Part shown: piece by piece, positions 8,922 through 16,883 of the stretch
How the letters are laid out: each line of letters begins with the position of its first letter
How positions within the stretch are numbered: the stretch's first letter is position 1
DNA from: Chromatiales bacterium
GTDB taxonomy: Bacteria > Pseudomonadota > Gammaproteobacteria > JAGRGH01
NCBI GenBank assembly: GCA_020445605.1
Contig: JAGRGH010000044.1
Span: 1-54,131, forward strand
Length of the DNA stretch: 54,131 nucleotides
Direction of reading: 5' to 3'
Position numbers and translations under genes: made by a program
The notes under the pieces: generated by a model
What the model saw: only the letters and a program-made list of their open reading frames with translations
Told to the model about the DNA's origin: nothing
The model's database searches: none

Positions 8922-9394
8922 GGCCGGAAGCTGTAGCTGAAGCGCTGCAGGGCGTTGGGGTTGCGGTTGTCGCGCCACCAGACCTTGATCGCGTAGACAT
9001 CGCCGCTGTTGTCGCAGCCCGCGTCGCCCAGGCCGGACCCGGTGCCGTCGTCCGGGGTCGAGTCGCGGCAGACGATGCCTTCGCCTTCGGGCAGCTGGCT
9101 GGCGAGTTCGGTGTTCCAGCCCGACGGTGTGCAGGCGACGAGCTGCGAGGTCGTGCAGGTGTCGTTGTCGGTGATGCAGTCGCAGTCGTTCTCGTTGGCG
9201 CGGATTCGCTCGCTGATGTCCGAGGCCATGGCCGTGACCAGCGTGCGCTGATAGGCGCTGTGGTTGCCCTGCAGGGAACTGAGCTGAAGGCCGGCGATGC
9301 CGAGCAGGCCGACGGCGAGCAGCACGACGGCGACCAGCACCTCCCATACGGTGAAGCCGCGTTGCCGGGCGGGAACGGGTGGCATTGCGTTCAT
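8918..9394 (-). CDS. pilV: Type IV pilus minor pilin PilV
   Basis: This 158-residue minor pilin has leader MNAMPPVPARQRG and mature start FTVWEVLVAVVLLAVGLLGI (Glu at +5), followed by AGLQLSSLQGNHSAYQRTL. The family-typical ASDISERIRAN helix follows, then a cysteine-rich loop region (NDCDCITDNDTC). The start at 9394 is chosen because its ATGA overlaps the fimU stop; the ATG four codons upstream (9406) would give a longer overlap. Its place between fimU and pilW matches the Pseudomonas operon. Confidence 0.9.
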   Translation of the reverse strand: MNAMPPVPARQRGFTVWEVLVAVVLLAVGLLGIAGLQLSSLQGNHSAYQRTLVTAMASDISERIRANENDCDCITDNDTCTTSQLVACTPSGWNTELASQLPEGEGIVCRDSTPDDGTGSGLGDAGCDNSGDVYAIKVWWRDNRNPNALQRFSYSFRP

Positions 9395-9954
9395 GTGCTC
9401 GGGCACGCGCTGTAGTACAGGGTCGCCTGGCCCGACGGCGAAATGCTCAGATTGCGGACCTGGTCGCCCTTGCAGCTCGAATGGGTCACGGTCAGGGTGA
9501 CGGCCGCGGCGTGCGAGTCGTCGTCGAGCGCGCCGGAGGGCACGAAACGCACGAAGTCGTCACCGCCGTCGGCGATCGTCGGACTGCCCGCGGGTTTGGC
9601 GTAGTTGCGCAGAACGGTGTCGTCCGGTGAGTTGGGCATGGAATCGTCGGAGTCCAGCGTGCCGGCCGTGCCGTCCGGGTCCAGGATCATGATCCAGCCG
9701 TTCGCCGACCAGGTGTTTGCGCCCGAGCAGTTGGTCTGATCGGCGTTCGCCGCGCACACCGCGACCGGGGTGCTGCGCTTGATCGCCTCCGAGCGCGCCA
9801 GCTTCAGGGTGCCGACCAGGCGGTTGGCCTCGGCGCTCGCGCGGTTGTTCTGTAACATGCCCAGAAACGACGGAACGGCCACGGTCACGACCACCGCGAC
9901 GACCGCGAGGGTGACCATGAGCTCGATCAATGTCATGCCAAGTGCCTGACGCAT
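9391..9954 (-). CDS. fimU: Minor pseudopilin FimU/FimT (GspH type)
   Basis: This 187-residue GspH/FimT-type pilin has a short leader MRQALG. The mature N-terminus MTLIELMVTLAVVAVVVTVA (Glu at +5) is followed by the diagnostic VPSFLGMLQNNRASAEANRL and LKLARSEAIKRSTPVAVC segments. The C-terminal GspH beta domain ends in SPSGQATLYYSAC, with two cysteines placed for a disulfide. It is the first gene of the minor-pilin operon, so the promoter should lie at about 9955-10071 between it and divergent thiO. I see no decisive promoter there. fimT rather than fimU cannot be excluded, but there is only one such gene and it heads the operon. Confidence 0.88.
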   Translation of the reverse strand: MRQALGMTLIELMVTLAVVAVVVTVAVPSFLGMLQNNRASAEANRLVGTLKLARSEAIKRSTPVAVCAANADQTNCSGANTWSANGWIMILDPDGTAGTLDSDDSMPNSPDDTVLRNYAKPAGSPTIADGGDDFVRFVPSGALDDDSHAAAVTLTVTHSSCKGDQVRNLSISPSGQATLYYSACPST

Positions 9955-10071
9955 ACGCTGAATCTACTCGGCCCGCACGGCCTTTCCCAAGCCCATCTTG
10001 ATGAAAACGCTGGGTTTCCCGATGAGTGGCCGCGCCGCGCGCGCGGAACGTGAACGGCGTCGCAGGCCGGC

Positions 10072-11187
10072 ATGAGCACGCAAGACGTCGTGATCATCGG
10101 CGCGGGCGCTGCTGGATTGACGGCGGCGCTGGAACTGGCCGGCGCGGGTCTGCGCGTGGCGGTCGTCGAACGTGGTGCCGCCGCGCGAGAGTCGTCCTGG
10201 GCCGGTGGCGGCATCGTCGCACCGCTGTACCCGTGGCGCTACCCGCGCGCGGTGCAGGCGCTGGCGCTGGAGGGTCATCGGCTCTGGCCGCAGTGGACGG
10301 CGCGGCTCGAGGCGCAAACCGGCGTGGCGATCGAGTACACGGCAAGCGGCATGTGGATCGGCGCGCTCGGCGACGTCGAACCCGCCCGGGCCTGGGCCGG
10401 AGAACACGGCCTGGATTGTCGACCGCTCGATGTCGACGCGGTGGCGCGGGAAACCGGGGTTCATCTGACGGGTCCGGCGCTGGCGTTTCCCGATTTCGCG
10501 CAGCTGCGTACGCCACGGCTGGGTCGCGCCCTGGCGCTGGCGGCGGTCGCCGCTGGCGTCGAACTCATCACGGACCGTGCCGCGACGGCAATCGAAACCG
10601 TCGCGGGTCGCGTGGCCGGTGTCCGGCTGGCCGATGGAACGGCGCTTGGCGCGCCGAACGTGGTCGTCGCCGCCGGCGCCTGGAGCGCCGGGTTGCTCGC
10701 GCCCCTTGGCCTGGACCTGCCGGTCGCACCCGTGCGCGGGCAGATGCTGCTGTACTCGGGCGCGGCCGGGCGGCTGGCGCCGATGGTGCTGAGCGAGGGG
10801 CGCTACCTGATCCCGCGGCGCGATGGCCGGGTGCTGTGCGGCAGCACGATGGAGGACGTGGGCTTCGAGAAGGCGACCACGGACGAGGCCGCGCAGTCCC
10901 TGCGCGCGGCCGCGGTCGGCATGGCGCCGTGGCTGGCCGATTGCCCGATCGAGGCGCACTGGGCGGGTCTGCGTCCGGGTTCGCCGGACGGTGTGCCGTT
11001 TATTGGCGCGGTGGCCGAAGTGCCGGGGCTGTATCTGAACTGCGGCCACCACCGCAACGGCATCGTGCTGGCACCGGGCAGCGCGCGGCTGCTACGTGCG
11101 CTGCTGTCCGCGGGGGAACCCGAGATCGATCCGCTGCCGTACCGGCCTGTCCTGGCCGGCGGCGAGGTCGTTCAGTCGCGATCGTAG
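10072..11187 (+). CDS. thiO: Glycine oxidase / FAD-dependent D-amino-acid oxidase, ThiO type
   Basis: This 371-residue protein has an N-terminal dinucleotide-binding motif VVIIGAGAAGLTAALELAGA (residues 6-25) for FAD. The DAO family features ESSWAGGGIVAPLYPWRYP and the C-terminal GLRPGSPDGVPFIG and GHHRNGIVLAPG motifs follow. ThiO oxidises glycine to dehydroglycine for thiazole synthesis in thiamine biosynthesis. No other thi gene is in the window, so a general D-amino-acid oxidase remains possible. A thiO homologue also adjoins the minor-pilin operon in Pseudomonas aeruginosa. Its 3' end overlaps the opposite-strand zinc-ribbon gene by 16 nt. Confidence 0.85.
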   Translation: MSTQDVVIIGAGAAGLTAALELAGAGLRVAVVERGAAARESSWAGGGIVAPLYPWRYPRAVQALALEGHRLWPQWTARLEAQTGVAIEYTASGMWIGALGDVEPARAWAGEHGLDCRPLDVDAVARETGVHLTGPALAFPDFAQLRTPRLGRALALAAVAAGVELITDRAATAIETVAGRVAGVRLADGTALGAPNVVVAAGAWSAGLLAPLGLDLPVAPVRGQMLLYSGAAGRLAPMVLSEGRYLIPRRDGRVLCGSTMEDVGFEKATTDEAAQSLRAAAVGMAPWLADCPIEAHWAGLRPGSPDGVPFIGAVAEVPGLYLNCGHHRNGIVLAPGSARLLRALLSAGEPEIDPLPYRPVLAGGEVVQSRS

Positions 11188-11351
11188 AGCTGGTCCGGTG
11201 AAACGCCGGCCTTCTCGTAGGACACTCCGCACCGCGGGCACTGCCAGCGCGGCGCGCGCTCGTCGTCGTCGGGTTTGCGCAGATAGCCGCAGCGCGGGCA
11301 CTTGATGGGCGGCGTGTCGTCGTCGTCTTCGAGGGAGAGCTCAAAATCCAA
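11172..11351 (-). CDS. Small rubredoxin-like zinc-ribbon protein
   Basis: This 59-residue reading frame has a TTG start at 11351, preceded by a strong GGAGGT with 9 nt spacing. An acidic N-terminus (DFELSLEDDDDTPP) leads into IKCPRCGYLRKPDDD and WQCPRCGVSYEKAG, which form two CPxCG knuckles 17 residues apart. The pattern fits a zinc ribbon or a rubredoxin-like iron site with a shortened loop, but the usual rubredoxin aromatic residues are only partly present. Function is unknown. It converges on thiO, overlapping it by 16 nt. The good ribosome binding site and paired Cys motifs argue that it is a real gene. Confidence 0.75.
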   Translation of the reverse strand: MDFELSLEDDDDTPPIKCPRCGYLRKPDDDERAPRWQCPRCGVSYEKAGVSPDQLYDRD

Positions 11352-11443
11352 TTGAAGCGACCTCCGGGCGTTTGGCGTTGAACCCGCGGGCCGGTGCGTT
11401 GTGACCCGCTCAGGTGCTCATTATACTGGCGCGTCCACTGCGT

Positions 11444-11519
<76 letters not shown>

Positions 11520-11586
11520 CGCCTGTCGTCTGTTTCGCCGCCTGTCTACCTGCGCGAATTCCCCCGGAGCGACTGAATTCGGCCAT

Positions 11587-12630
11587 TCACGGTCCGGGAT
11601 TGGGCTGTGCCGTGTGAATCGCCTCGATGCCGGCGCGGACCGCGTCGCCGAGTTTCAGATCGATGCTCGCGATGTTGTATTCGAGCTGCCCGATCGTCGT
11701 TGCGCCAATGATGTTCGCGGTCACGAACGGTTGCTGGTTCACGAAGGCCAGCGCCATCTGCGCGGGGTCCAGGCCGTGGGTGCGCGCCAAGTCCACATAG
11801 GCGTGCGTCGCGCGCTCACATTGCGCGTTGTTGTAGCGGTCGAAGCGCGTGAACAGGGTCAGCCGCGCGCCGGCCGGCCGCCCGCCGTTCAGGTATTTGC
11901 CGCTCAGCACACCAAACGCCAGCGGTGAATAGGCCAGCAGGCCGAGCGATTCGCGCATCGCGATCTCCGCCAGACCGACCTCGAAGCTGCGGTTCAGCAG
12001 GCTGTAGGGATTCTGGATGCTGGCCACGCGCGCCTGTCCGGTGCGGCCAGCAATGTCCAGATAGCGCATGGCGCCCCAGGGCGTTTCGTTCGAGATGCCC
12101 ACCGCGCGAACCTTGCCGGCGCGCACGAACGCGTCGAGCACGACCAGGGTCTCTTCGATCGGCACCGTCGCATGGTGATCGGGCTGGTGGCGGTAGCCGA
12201 GTTCGCCGAAGTAGTTCGTGCGCCGGTCCGGCCAGTGCACCTGGTAGAGGTCGACATAGTCGGTGCCGAGCCGTCTCAGGCTCGCGGCGAGCGCGGCCTC
12301 GAGATTGCGCCGGTCGAGCCGTACGGTACCGGGTCGCAGGTACTCCATCCACGCCGCGGGGCCGCTGACCTTGGTCGCGAGCACGACGTCGTCGCGGCGT
12401 CCGCGCTGCGCCAGCCAGCTGCCGATGTACTGCTCGGTGCGGCCCTGGGTCTGCGGTTTCGGCGGCACCGGGTACATCTCGGCGGCGTCGATGAAGTTGA
12501 CGCCGCGCTCCAGCGCGAGGTCCAGCTGCGCGTGCGCCGCGGTCTCGGTGTTCTGCTCGCCGAAGGTCATGGTGCCGAGACAGATGCGACTCACGCGGAT
12601 GCCGGTGCGGCCGAGCGTTGTGTATTCCAT
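11587..12630 (-). CDS. tas: Aldo/keto reductase, Tas type
   Basis: This 347-residue NADPH-dependent aldo/keto reductase has the TIM-barrel family markers. The N-terminal strand LGTMTFGEQNTE is followed by the catalytic Asp-Tyr pair in FIDAAEMYPVPPKPQTQG, the Lys in ATKVSG, and VDLYQVHWPDR. SNETPWGAMRYLDI, the QNPYSLLNRSFE signature and the C-terminal GATTIGQLEYNI cofactor segment complete the fold. The long NLLNRSFE and TQGRTEQ blocks match E. coli Tas closely. The physiological substrate of Tas is not settled. The ATG at 12630 matches the Tas N-terminus; a much longer open frame upstream on this strand is a GC-rich artefact crossing djlA and the peptidase gene. Confidence 0.88.
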   Translation of the reverse strand: MEYTTLGRTGIRVSRICLGTMTFGEQNTETAAHAQLDLALERGVNFIDAAEMYPVPPKPQTQGRTEQYIGSWLAQRGRRDDVVLATKVSGPAAWMEYLRPGTVRLDRRNLEAALAASLRRLGTDYVDLYQVHWPDRRTNYFGELGYRHQPDHHATVPIEETLVVLDAFVRAGKVRAVGISNETPWGAMRYLDIAGRTGQARVASIQNPYSLLNRSFEVGLAEIAMRESLGLLAYSPLAFGVLSGKYLNGGRPAGARLTLFTRFDRYNNAQCERATHAYVDLARTHGLDPAQMALAFVNQQPFVTANIIGATTIGQLEYNIASIDLKLGDAVRAGIEAIHTAQPNPGP

Positions 12631-12705
12631 CGGAAGATCGGGGTCGTGGCGTCTGGTTTGCCACGGTAGGATAGCCGACCCTCCAGGCAGGTCTCTGATC
12701 CGCGA

Positions 12706-13515
12706 ATGTTCTTCGGCAAGATTCTCGGCGCGATTTTCGGTTACATGGCGTTCGGTCTGATCGGCGCGCTGCTCGGCGCCCTGCTCGGCCATCAGTTTGA
12801 CAAGGGCATGGCCGGCGGTCGGTTTGCGGACCTCGGCATCGGCACGGCCGACCGGGCAACCGTCCAGCGCGTGTTCTTCGACAGCGCGTTCGCGGTGATG
12901 GGCGCGATCGCGAAGGCCGATGGCCGCGTCACCCCGGACGAGATCCGGCTCGCCGAAACGGTCATGCGCCACCTGAATCTCGACGGCGAGCGGCGCGCCC
13001 GCGCCATCGCCGAGTTCAACCGCGGCAAATCGCCCGGCTTCGATCTCGCCGGGGAACTGCGCCAGCTGCGCGTGCACCTGGGCCGCCAGGTCATGCTGCG
13101 GCAGATGTTCGTGGAGATTCAGGCGCAGATCGCGCTGGTCGACGGGACACTCGACGAGACCGAGCATCGCATCCTGCTGGCGGTCTGCGATGCGCTCGAC
13201 TATCCACGCGCCGCGTTCGAACGGCTCGTCTCGATGTTGCAGGCCGGGGCCGGTTTCGGCGGCGCGGGTGCGGGCCAGGCTGGCGCGGCACCGAAACCGC
13301 GCGGGCCGACACTGGAGCAGGCCTATGCGATCCTCGGCGTGCCGGCGTCGGCGACGGATGCCGAGGTCAAGCGCGCATATCGCAAGCTCCTCAGTCAGCA
13401 TCACCCGGACAAGCTCGCCGCGCGCGGTGTGCCCGAAGAAATGATCAAACTCGCGAACGAGAAGACCCACGAGATCCGTCAGGCGTGGGAGCTGATCCAG
13501 CGCGAGCGGGGTTAA
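12706..13515 (+). CDS. djlA: DnaJ-like membrane co-chaperone DjlA
   Basis: This 269-residue protein has three DjlA parts in order. A glycine-rich N-terminal transmembrane segment (GKILGAIFGYMAFGLIGALL, about residues 4-23) comes first. A central TerB-like domain (VFFDSAFAVMGAIAKADGRVT onward) follows. The C-terminal J domain (about residues 205-269) has the essential HPD (SQHHPDKLAARG). Between them is a Gly/Ala linker. DjlA stimulates DnaK from the inner membrane and is linked to envelope stress signalling. Its stop overlaps the stop of the convergent peptidase gene by 4 nt. Length and architecture are typical. Confidence 0.93.
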   Translation: MFFGKILGAIFGYMAFGLIGALLGALLGHQFDKGMAGGRFADLGIGTADRATVQRVFFDSAFAVMGAIAKADGRVTPDEIRLAETVMRHLNLDGERRARAIAEFNRGKSPGFDLAGELRQLRVHLGRQVMLRQMFVEIQAQIALVDGTLDETEHRILLAVCDALDYPRAAFERLVSMLQAGAGFGGAGAGQAGAAPKPRGPTLEQAYAILGVPASATDAEVKRAYRKLLSQHHPDKLAARGVPEEMIKLANEKTHEIRQAWELIQRERG

Positions 13516-14900
13516 CCGATCGGGCTTGCCGGCGAGGGTGCCGCCGGGCGTGGCGATACGGGTGGCTCCTCGCGGGTCTCGCGCAGGCGCCGCAGCCGCG
13601 CATCGAGGCGGATCAGCAAGGGGTCGATCAGCGGGCCGACGTGCAGTTGCGGCATGGAAGCCTGCTCGCCCGCACGCCGTTCGCGGGCGCCGACCGCATC
13701 CATCGCCGCGCGAAAGCTTTCGATCATGCCCGTGCCGTTGCCCAGCGCATCGGCAAGCAGGGCGCGGCCGAACCAGGTGAAATCCGCGCCGTTTTCGCAG
13801 CCGAACGAGGTGCGGTCCGCCGCCGATGCGGTCAGCACCAGGCTCGAATCGGTCGCGAGCCGGTCGATGAACGAGCCCGAGTAACAGGCCGAAACGACCA
13901 GCACGCGCCAGCGGATGCCGGCCTCGTCGAGCCAGCGCTTGAGGTCGTCCGCGCGCACGTCGTTGAGCGGCAACGGCGGGTAGTGCACCGACAGGCGCTG
14001 TTTCGTGCCGTGGCTGGTCAGGTACAGGAACAGCACATCCTCGTCGCGGTTCATGCGCTCGCCGAGCATGCGGATCGTCGCCGCCAGGTTCGAGGCCGAC
14101 GCGATCGGCGGCGCGCGTTCGAGTTTCGGCTCGCTGGTCAGGATGACCGATCGACCCGTCGTGTCGTACTCGCGGTCGAACAGCGTCTGGGCGTAGCGCA
14201 CCTCGCGGGCGAACACGTCTTGGGTCGAGTCGCCACCGAAGCCGACGAAGTACAGGTCGACGACGCCCGGCCGGCCGGCCTGGACCGCGGACAGCGCGCC
14301 GGTCAGGAGCGGAATCTGCCGGTACATCAGGGCCTCGGGGTCGGCGGGCATCGCAACGCGTTCGCGCGGCTCGGCGGTCGAGTGGAACAGCGCGCCGGAG
14401 ATGCCGGCCTCGCCGATCGTGACCGCCGCGGCGAGATAAAGGACGGCGGCCGTGCCCGCCGCAAGGCGCCGCGCGCGCAGCGGCAGGGCGAATGCGCGCA
14501 GCAGTGCCGTCAGGAGCCAGGCGAGGACCAGCCACCAGAAGTCCTCGCTGCCGCCCGGCGGCGCCAGTTCCACGGCCGCCAGGCCCGCGCCCAGCCACAC
14601 ATCGGCGGCCGCCACGCTGGTCGCCACCGCGACCAGGCGATCGGGCAGGCGCGCGAGACGGCTGGCGAGATAGAACGCCAGCGCCGCGCACACCAGCACC
14701 GCCGCATGGCCCGCGAGCCCGTAGACGTCGAACTCGCGTGGTGGCTCGGTTGCGAGCCAGTCGCCGGCCAGATTCACCGCAAACGCCGTCACGACCAGCG
14801 CCAGAAACGCGTCCACCCCGGGGCGCAGGCGCGCCGGATCGACCGGCAGACCCGTGACGAGCCGCAACCCGACCGCAAGGTTTTCGAACAGCTCACGCAT
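13512..14900 (-). CDS. Membrane-anchored C13-family (caspase-clan) cysteine peptidase
   Basis: This 462-residue protein has an N-terminal half with four or five hydrophobic segments (about residues 30-48, 60-82, 86-112, 120-142, 148-170). The C-terminal half is a clan-CD peptidase domain. The catalytic pair is visible as YLTSHG (His297) and VVSACYSGSF (Cys339), each after a hydrophobic beta strand as in legumain-like C13 enzymes. The spacing and DVLFLYLTSHG context support catalysis. FVGFGGDSTQDVF marks the first strand of the fold. The C-terminal tail is rich in Arg and Pro. The substrate is unknown. It converges on djlA with a 4-nt overlap and starts 86 nt from the divergent DUF350 gene. 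Confidence 0.82.
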   Translation of the reverse strand: MRELFENLAVGLRLVTGLPVDPARLRPGVDAFLALVVTAFAVNLAGDWLATEPPREFDVYGLAGHAAVLVCAALAFYLASRLARLPDRLVAVATSVAAADVWLGAGLAAVELAPPGGSEDFWWLVLAWLLTALLRAFALPLRARRLAAGTAAVLYLAAAVTIGEAGISGALFHSTAEPRERVAMPADPEALMYRQIPLLTGALSAVQAGRPGVVDLYFVGFGGDSTQDVFAREVRYAQTLFDREYDTTGRSVILTSEPKLERAPPIASASNLAATIRMLGERMNRDEDVLFLYLTSHGTKQRLSVHYPPLPLNDVRADDLKRWLDEAGIRWRVLVVSACYSGSFIDRLATDSSLVLTASAADRTSFGCENGADFTWFGRALLADALGNGTGMIESFRAAMDAVGARERRAGEQASMPQLHVGPLIDPLLIRLDARLRRLRETREEPPVSPRPAAPSPASPIG

Positions 14901-14986
14901 GAATCCGACCCGAATGCTGTTGGCGACGTGGCGTCCGGCCGCCGCGCTCGCTAAGCTTTGAAAAAAACCGAGGGGAGGCGCCGGCC

Positions 14987-15217
14987 ATGAGTTCGTATCT
15001 CGATCCTGTCATTCTGAACTTTCTCTACGCCATCCTGGGCGGCCTGCTGACGCTGTACTTCATGCGGCTGGGCTGCAAGTGGATGAATCGCATGGTGCCG
15101 TTCAGCATCGGCGATGAGCTGCACAAGGGCAATGTGGCCGTGGGGCTCATGGTCATGGGCATCTTCATCGGCATCGGCACCGCGCTGGGGCTGGTCATCG
15201 GCCTCGGTCTGAACTGA
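14987..15217 (+). CDS. Small DUF350 membrane protein
   Basis: This 76-residue protein has two hydrophobic segments, FLYAILGGLLTLYFMRLG (about residues 11-28) and the Gly-rich VAVGLMVMGIFIGIGTALGL (about 50-70). They flank a polar loop with the DUF350-like LHKGNVAVGL motif. Typical DUF350 proteins carry two copies of this unit with about four membrane spans; this one has a single unit. A GAGGGGAGG lies upstream of the ATG. Function is unknown. Confidence 0.7.
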   Translation: MSSYLDPVILNFLYAILGGLLTLYFMRLGCKWMNRMVPFSIGDELHKGNVAVGLMVMGIFIGIGTALGLVIGLGLN

Positions 15218-15376
15218 CCCCCGATCTCTGAACATCGCGCACGCCGACAGGCGGCGCCGGCGTCCGGCCGCCTCCCGCCGGCTGCATCCGGGCGCGCGTT
15301 TCGGTACCCTATCCGGCCTTTTTCCCCGGCCGCCGTGTCCGGCGGGTCGGGTGCCATTTTGTCCGGAGGTATTCCC

Positions 15377-16078
15377 ATGGCAGAGAACTGGATCGCGCCG
15401 TCGATTCTGTCGGCAGACTTCGCCCGCCTCGGCGACGAAGTGGACATGGTCCTGAAGGCTGGGGCCGACATCGTGCATTTCGACGTCATGGACAACCATT
15501 ACGTGCCGAACCTCACGATCGGGCCGCTGGTCTGCGAGGCGCTGCGCAAGCATGGCGTGACCGCGCCGATCGACGTTCACCTGATGGTCAAGCCCGTCGA
15601 CCGCATCATCCCGGATTTCGCCAAGGCCGGCGCGAGCTACATCACGTTTCATCCCGAGGCCAGCGATCATATCGACCGCTCGCTGGCGCTGGTGCGCGAA
15701 TCCGGCTGCAAGTCGGGTCTGGTGTTCAACCCGGCCACGCCGCTGTCGTACCTCGATCACGTCATGGACAAGATCGACATGATCCTGCTGATGTCGGTGA
15801 ACCCGGGTTTCGGCGGCCAGAAGTTCATCCCCTCCGCGCTCGACAAGCTGCGCGAGGCGCGCCGGCGCATCGACGAATCGGGTTTCGACATCCGGCTCGA
15901 GATCGACGGCGGCGTGAAGGTCGACAACATCCGCGAGATTCGCGAGGCCGGCGCCGATACGTTCGTCGCGGGCTCGGCGATCTTCAGCGCGGCGGCTGCC
16001 TCGGACCCGAACCGCTACGACACCGTGGTCGGCAAGATGCGCGCCGAGCTCGCTGCCGCGAAGGCCAAGGCGGCCTGA
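15377..16078 (+). CDS. rpe: Ribulose-phosphate 3-epimerase
   Basis: This 233-residue TIM barrel interconverts ribulose-5-phosphate and xylulose-5-phosphate in the pentose phosphate pathway. Motifs are [44 protein letters not shown], the [11 protein letters not shown] phosphate-loop region and [12 protein letters not shown] with its catalytic Asp. The ATG at 15377 is chosen over an earlier in-frame ATG because GGAGGT is 7 nt upstream and the protein then begins as the family does. It is followed by gph after 11 nt. Together with trpE this makes the rpe-gph-trpE order found in several gammaproteobacteria. Confidence 0.96.
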   Translation: MAENWIAPSILSADFARLGDEVDMVLKAGADIVHFDVMDNHYVPNLTIGPLVCEALRKHGVTAPIDVHLMVKPVDRIIPDFAKAGASYITFHPEASDHIDRSLALVRESGCKSGLVFNPATPLSYLDHVMDKIDMILLMSVNPGFGGQKFIPSALDKLREARRRIDESGFDIRLEIDGGVKVDNIREIREAGADTFVAGSAIFSAAAASDPNRYDTVVGKMRAELAAAKAKAA

Positions 16079-16089
16079 GCCATCGAAGC

Positions 16090-16767
16090 ATGTTCGGGCG
16101 GCCGTCCATGATCCTGATCGACGTCGACGGCACGCTCGTCGATTCGGTCCCGGACCTCGCGCTGTGTGTCGACGAGACCATGCGCGCGGTGGGGTTGCCG
16201 GCACGCGGCGAGTCGCGCGTGCGTGAGTGGGTCGGCAACGGGGTCGAGCGACTCGTGGAGCGCGCGCTGACCGATGACCTGGACGGCATGCCCGAACTCG
16301 CGCTGTTCGAGCGGGCGATGCCGGTGTTCCTGGACTGCTACCAGCGCAACACCTGCAAGCGCAGCCGTCTGTATCCCGGGGTGCGCGAAGGGCTGGATCG
16401 CCTGCGCGCCGCCGGCTTTGCGCTCGGTTGCGTGACGAACAAGGCCGGCCGGTTCACGCTGCCGCTGCTCGAGGCGCTCGGCGTGCGCAACGACTTCGGC
16501 ATCGTCGTCGCCGGCGACACGCTGCCGAAGAAAAAGCCCGACCCGCTGCCCTTGCTGCATGCGGCGGAGCACTTCGGCGCGGCCCCGGCCGACTCGCTGC
16601 TGGTCGGCGACTCGATCAGCGACGTCAAGGCGGCGCGCGCCGCCGGTTTCCGTGTCGTCTGCGTCAGCTATGGCTACAACCACGGTCAGGACATCCGCTT
16701 GGCCAGTCCCGACGCGGTGATCGATTCGCTCGCCGAACTGCCGGCGTTGCTTGCGGACGCGGCCTGA
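16090..16767 (+). CDS. gph: Phosphoglycolate phosphatase
   Basis: This 225-residue HAD-superfamily phosphatase converts 2-phosphoglycolate to glycolate, mainly salvage of a DNA-repair by-product. The motifs are IDVDGTLVDS with the nucleophile Asp (near residue 10), the cap helices, CVTNKAGRFT, the Lys in LPKKKPDPLPLLH, and VGDSISDVKAARAAG with the metal-binding Asp residues. The C-terminal YGYNHGQDI is typical of Gph. The gene sits 11 nt after rpe and ends 14 nt before the trp leader peptide. Confidence 0.94.
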   Translation: MFGRPSMILIDVDGTLVDSVPDLALCVDETMRAVGLPARGESRVREWVGNGVERLVERALTDDLDGMPELALFERAMPVFLDCYQRNTCKRSRLYPGVREGLDRLRAAGFALGCVTNKAGRFTLPLLEALGVRNDFGIVVAGDTLPKKKPDPLPLLHAAEHFGAAPADSLLVGDSISDVKAARAAGFRVVCVSYGYNHGQDIRLASPDAVIDSLAELPALLADAA

Positions 16768-16781
16768 GAGAGACTTTCCGC

Positions 16782-16811
16782 ATGGTTCCGATGCGTTGGC
16801 GATGGTGGTGA
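16782..16811 (+). CDS. trpL: trp operon leader peptide
   Basis: This nine-codon reading frame encodes MVPMRWRWW followed by TGA. Three of its last four sense codons are Trp (TGG at 16797, 16803 and 16806), far above chance, and it lies 73 nt before trpE. This is the classic layout of a ribosome-sensed tryptophan leader. A weak purine-rich GAGAGA precedes the ATG. The peptide is too short for normal gene finding. Confidence 0.8.
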   Translation: MVPMRWRWW

Positions 16812-16860
16812 CGGATTGCTGTGCCGGGTGTGCGCCCGGCACCGTCGTGCCCACCATTGG
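16796..16860 (+). promoter_or_regulatory. Candidate trp attenuator region
   Basis: An 8-bp hairpin GTGCCGGG/CCCGGCAC lies in about 16820-16843, right after the leader peptide. The Trp-codon segment ATGGTGG (16802-16808) can pair with CCACCAT (about 16851-16857), so alternative structures are possible. No T-run follows the strong hairpin, so a standard intrinsic terminator is not shown. Control might instead act through translation of trpE or through Rho. Confidence 0.5.
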
Positions 16861-16883
16861 ATTGCCACTCACCGGAAACCGTC

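Noticed and set aside
11587-14691. A 1034-codon open frame on the minus strand spanning the tas-like gene, djlA and the peptidase.
   Set aside because: Only the last 347 codons match a protein family; the rest is antisense to djlA and out of frame with the C13 peptidase, a common effect of high GC.
16812-16860. A classical intrinsic trp attenuator terminator.
   Set aside because: The strong hairpin is not followed by a T-run, so I list it only as a candidate control region.
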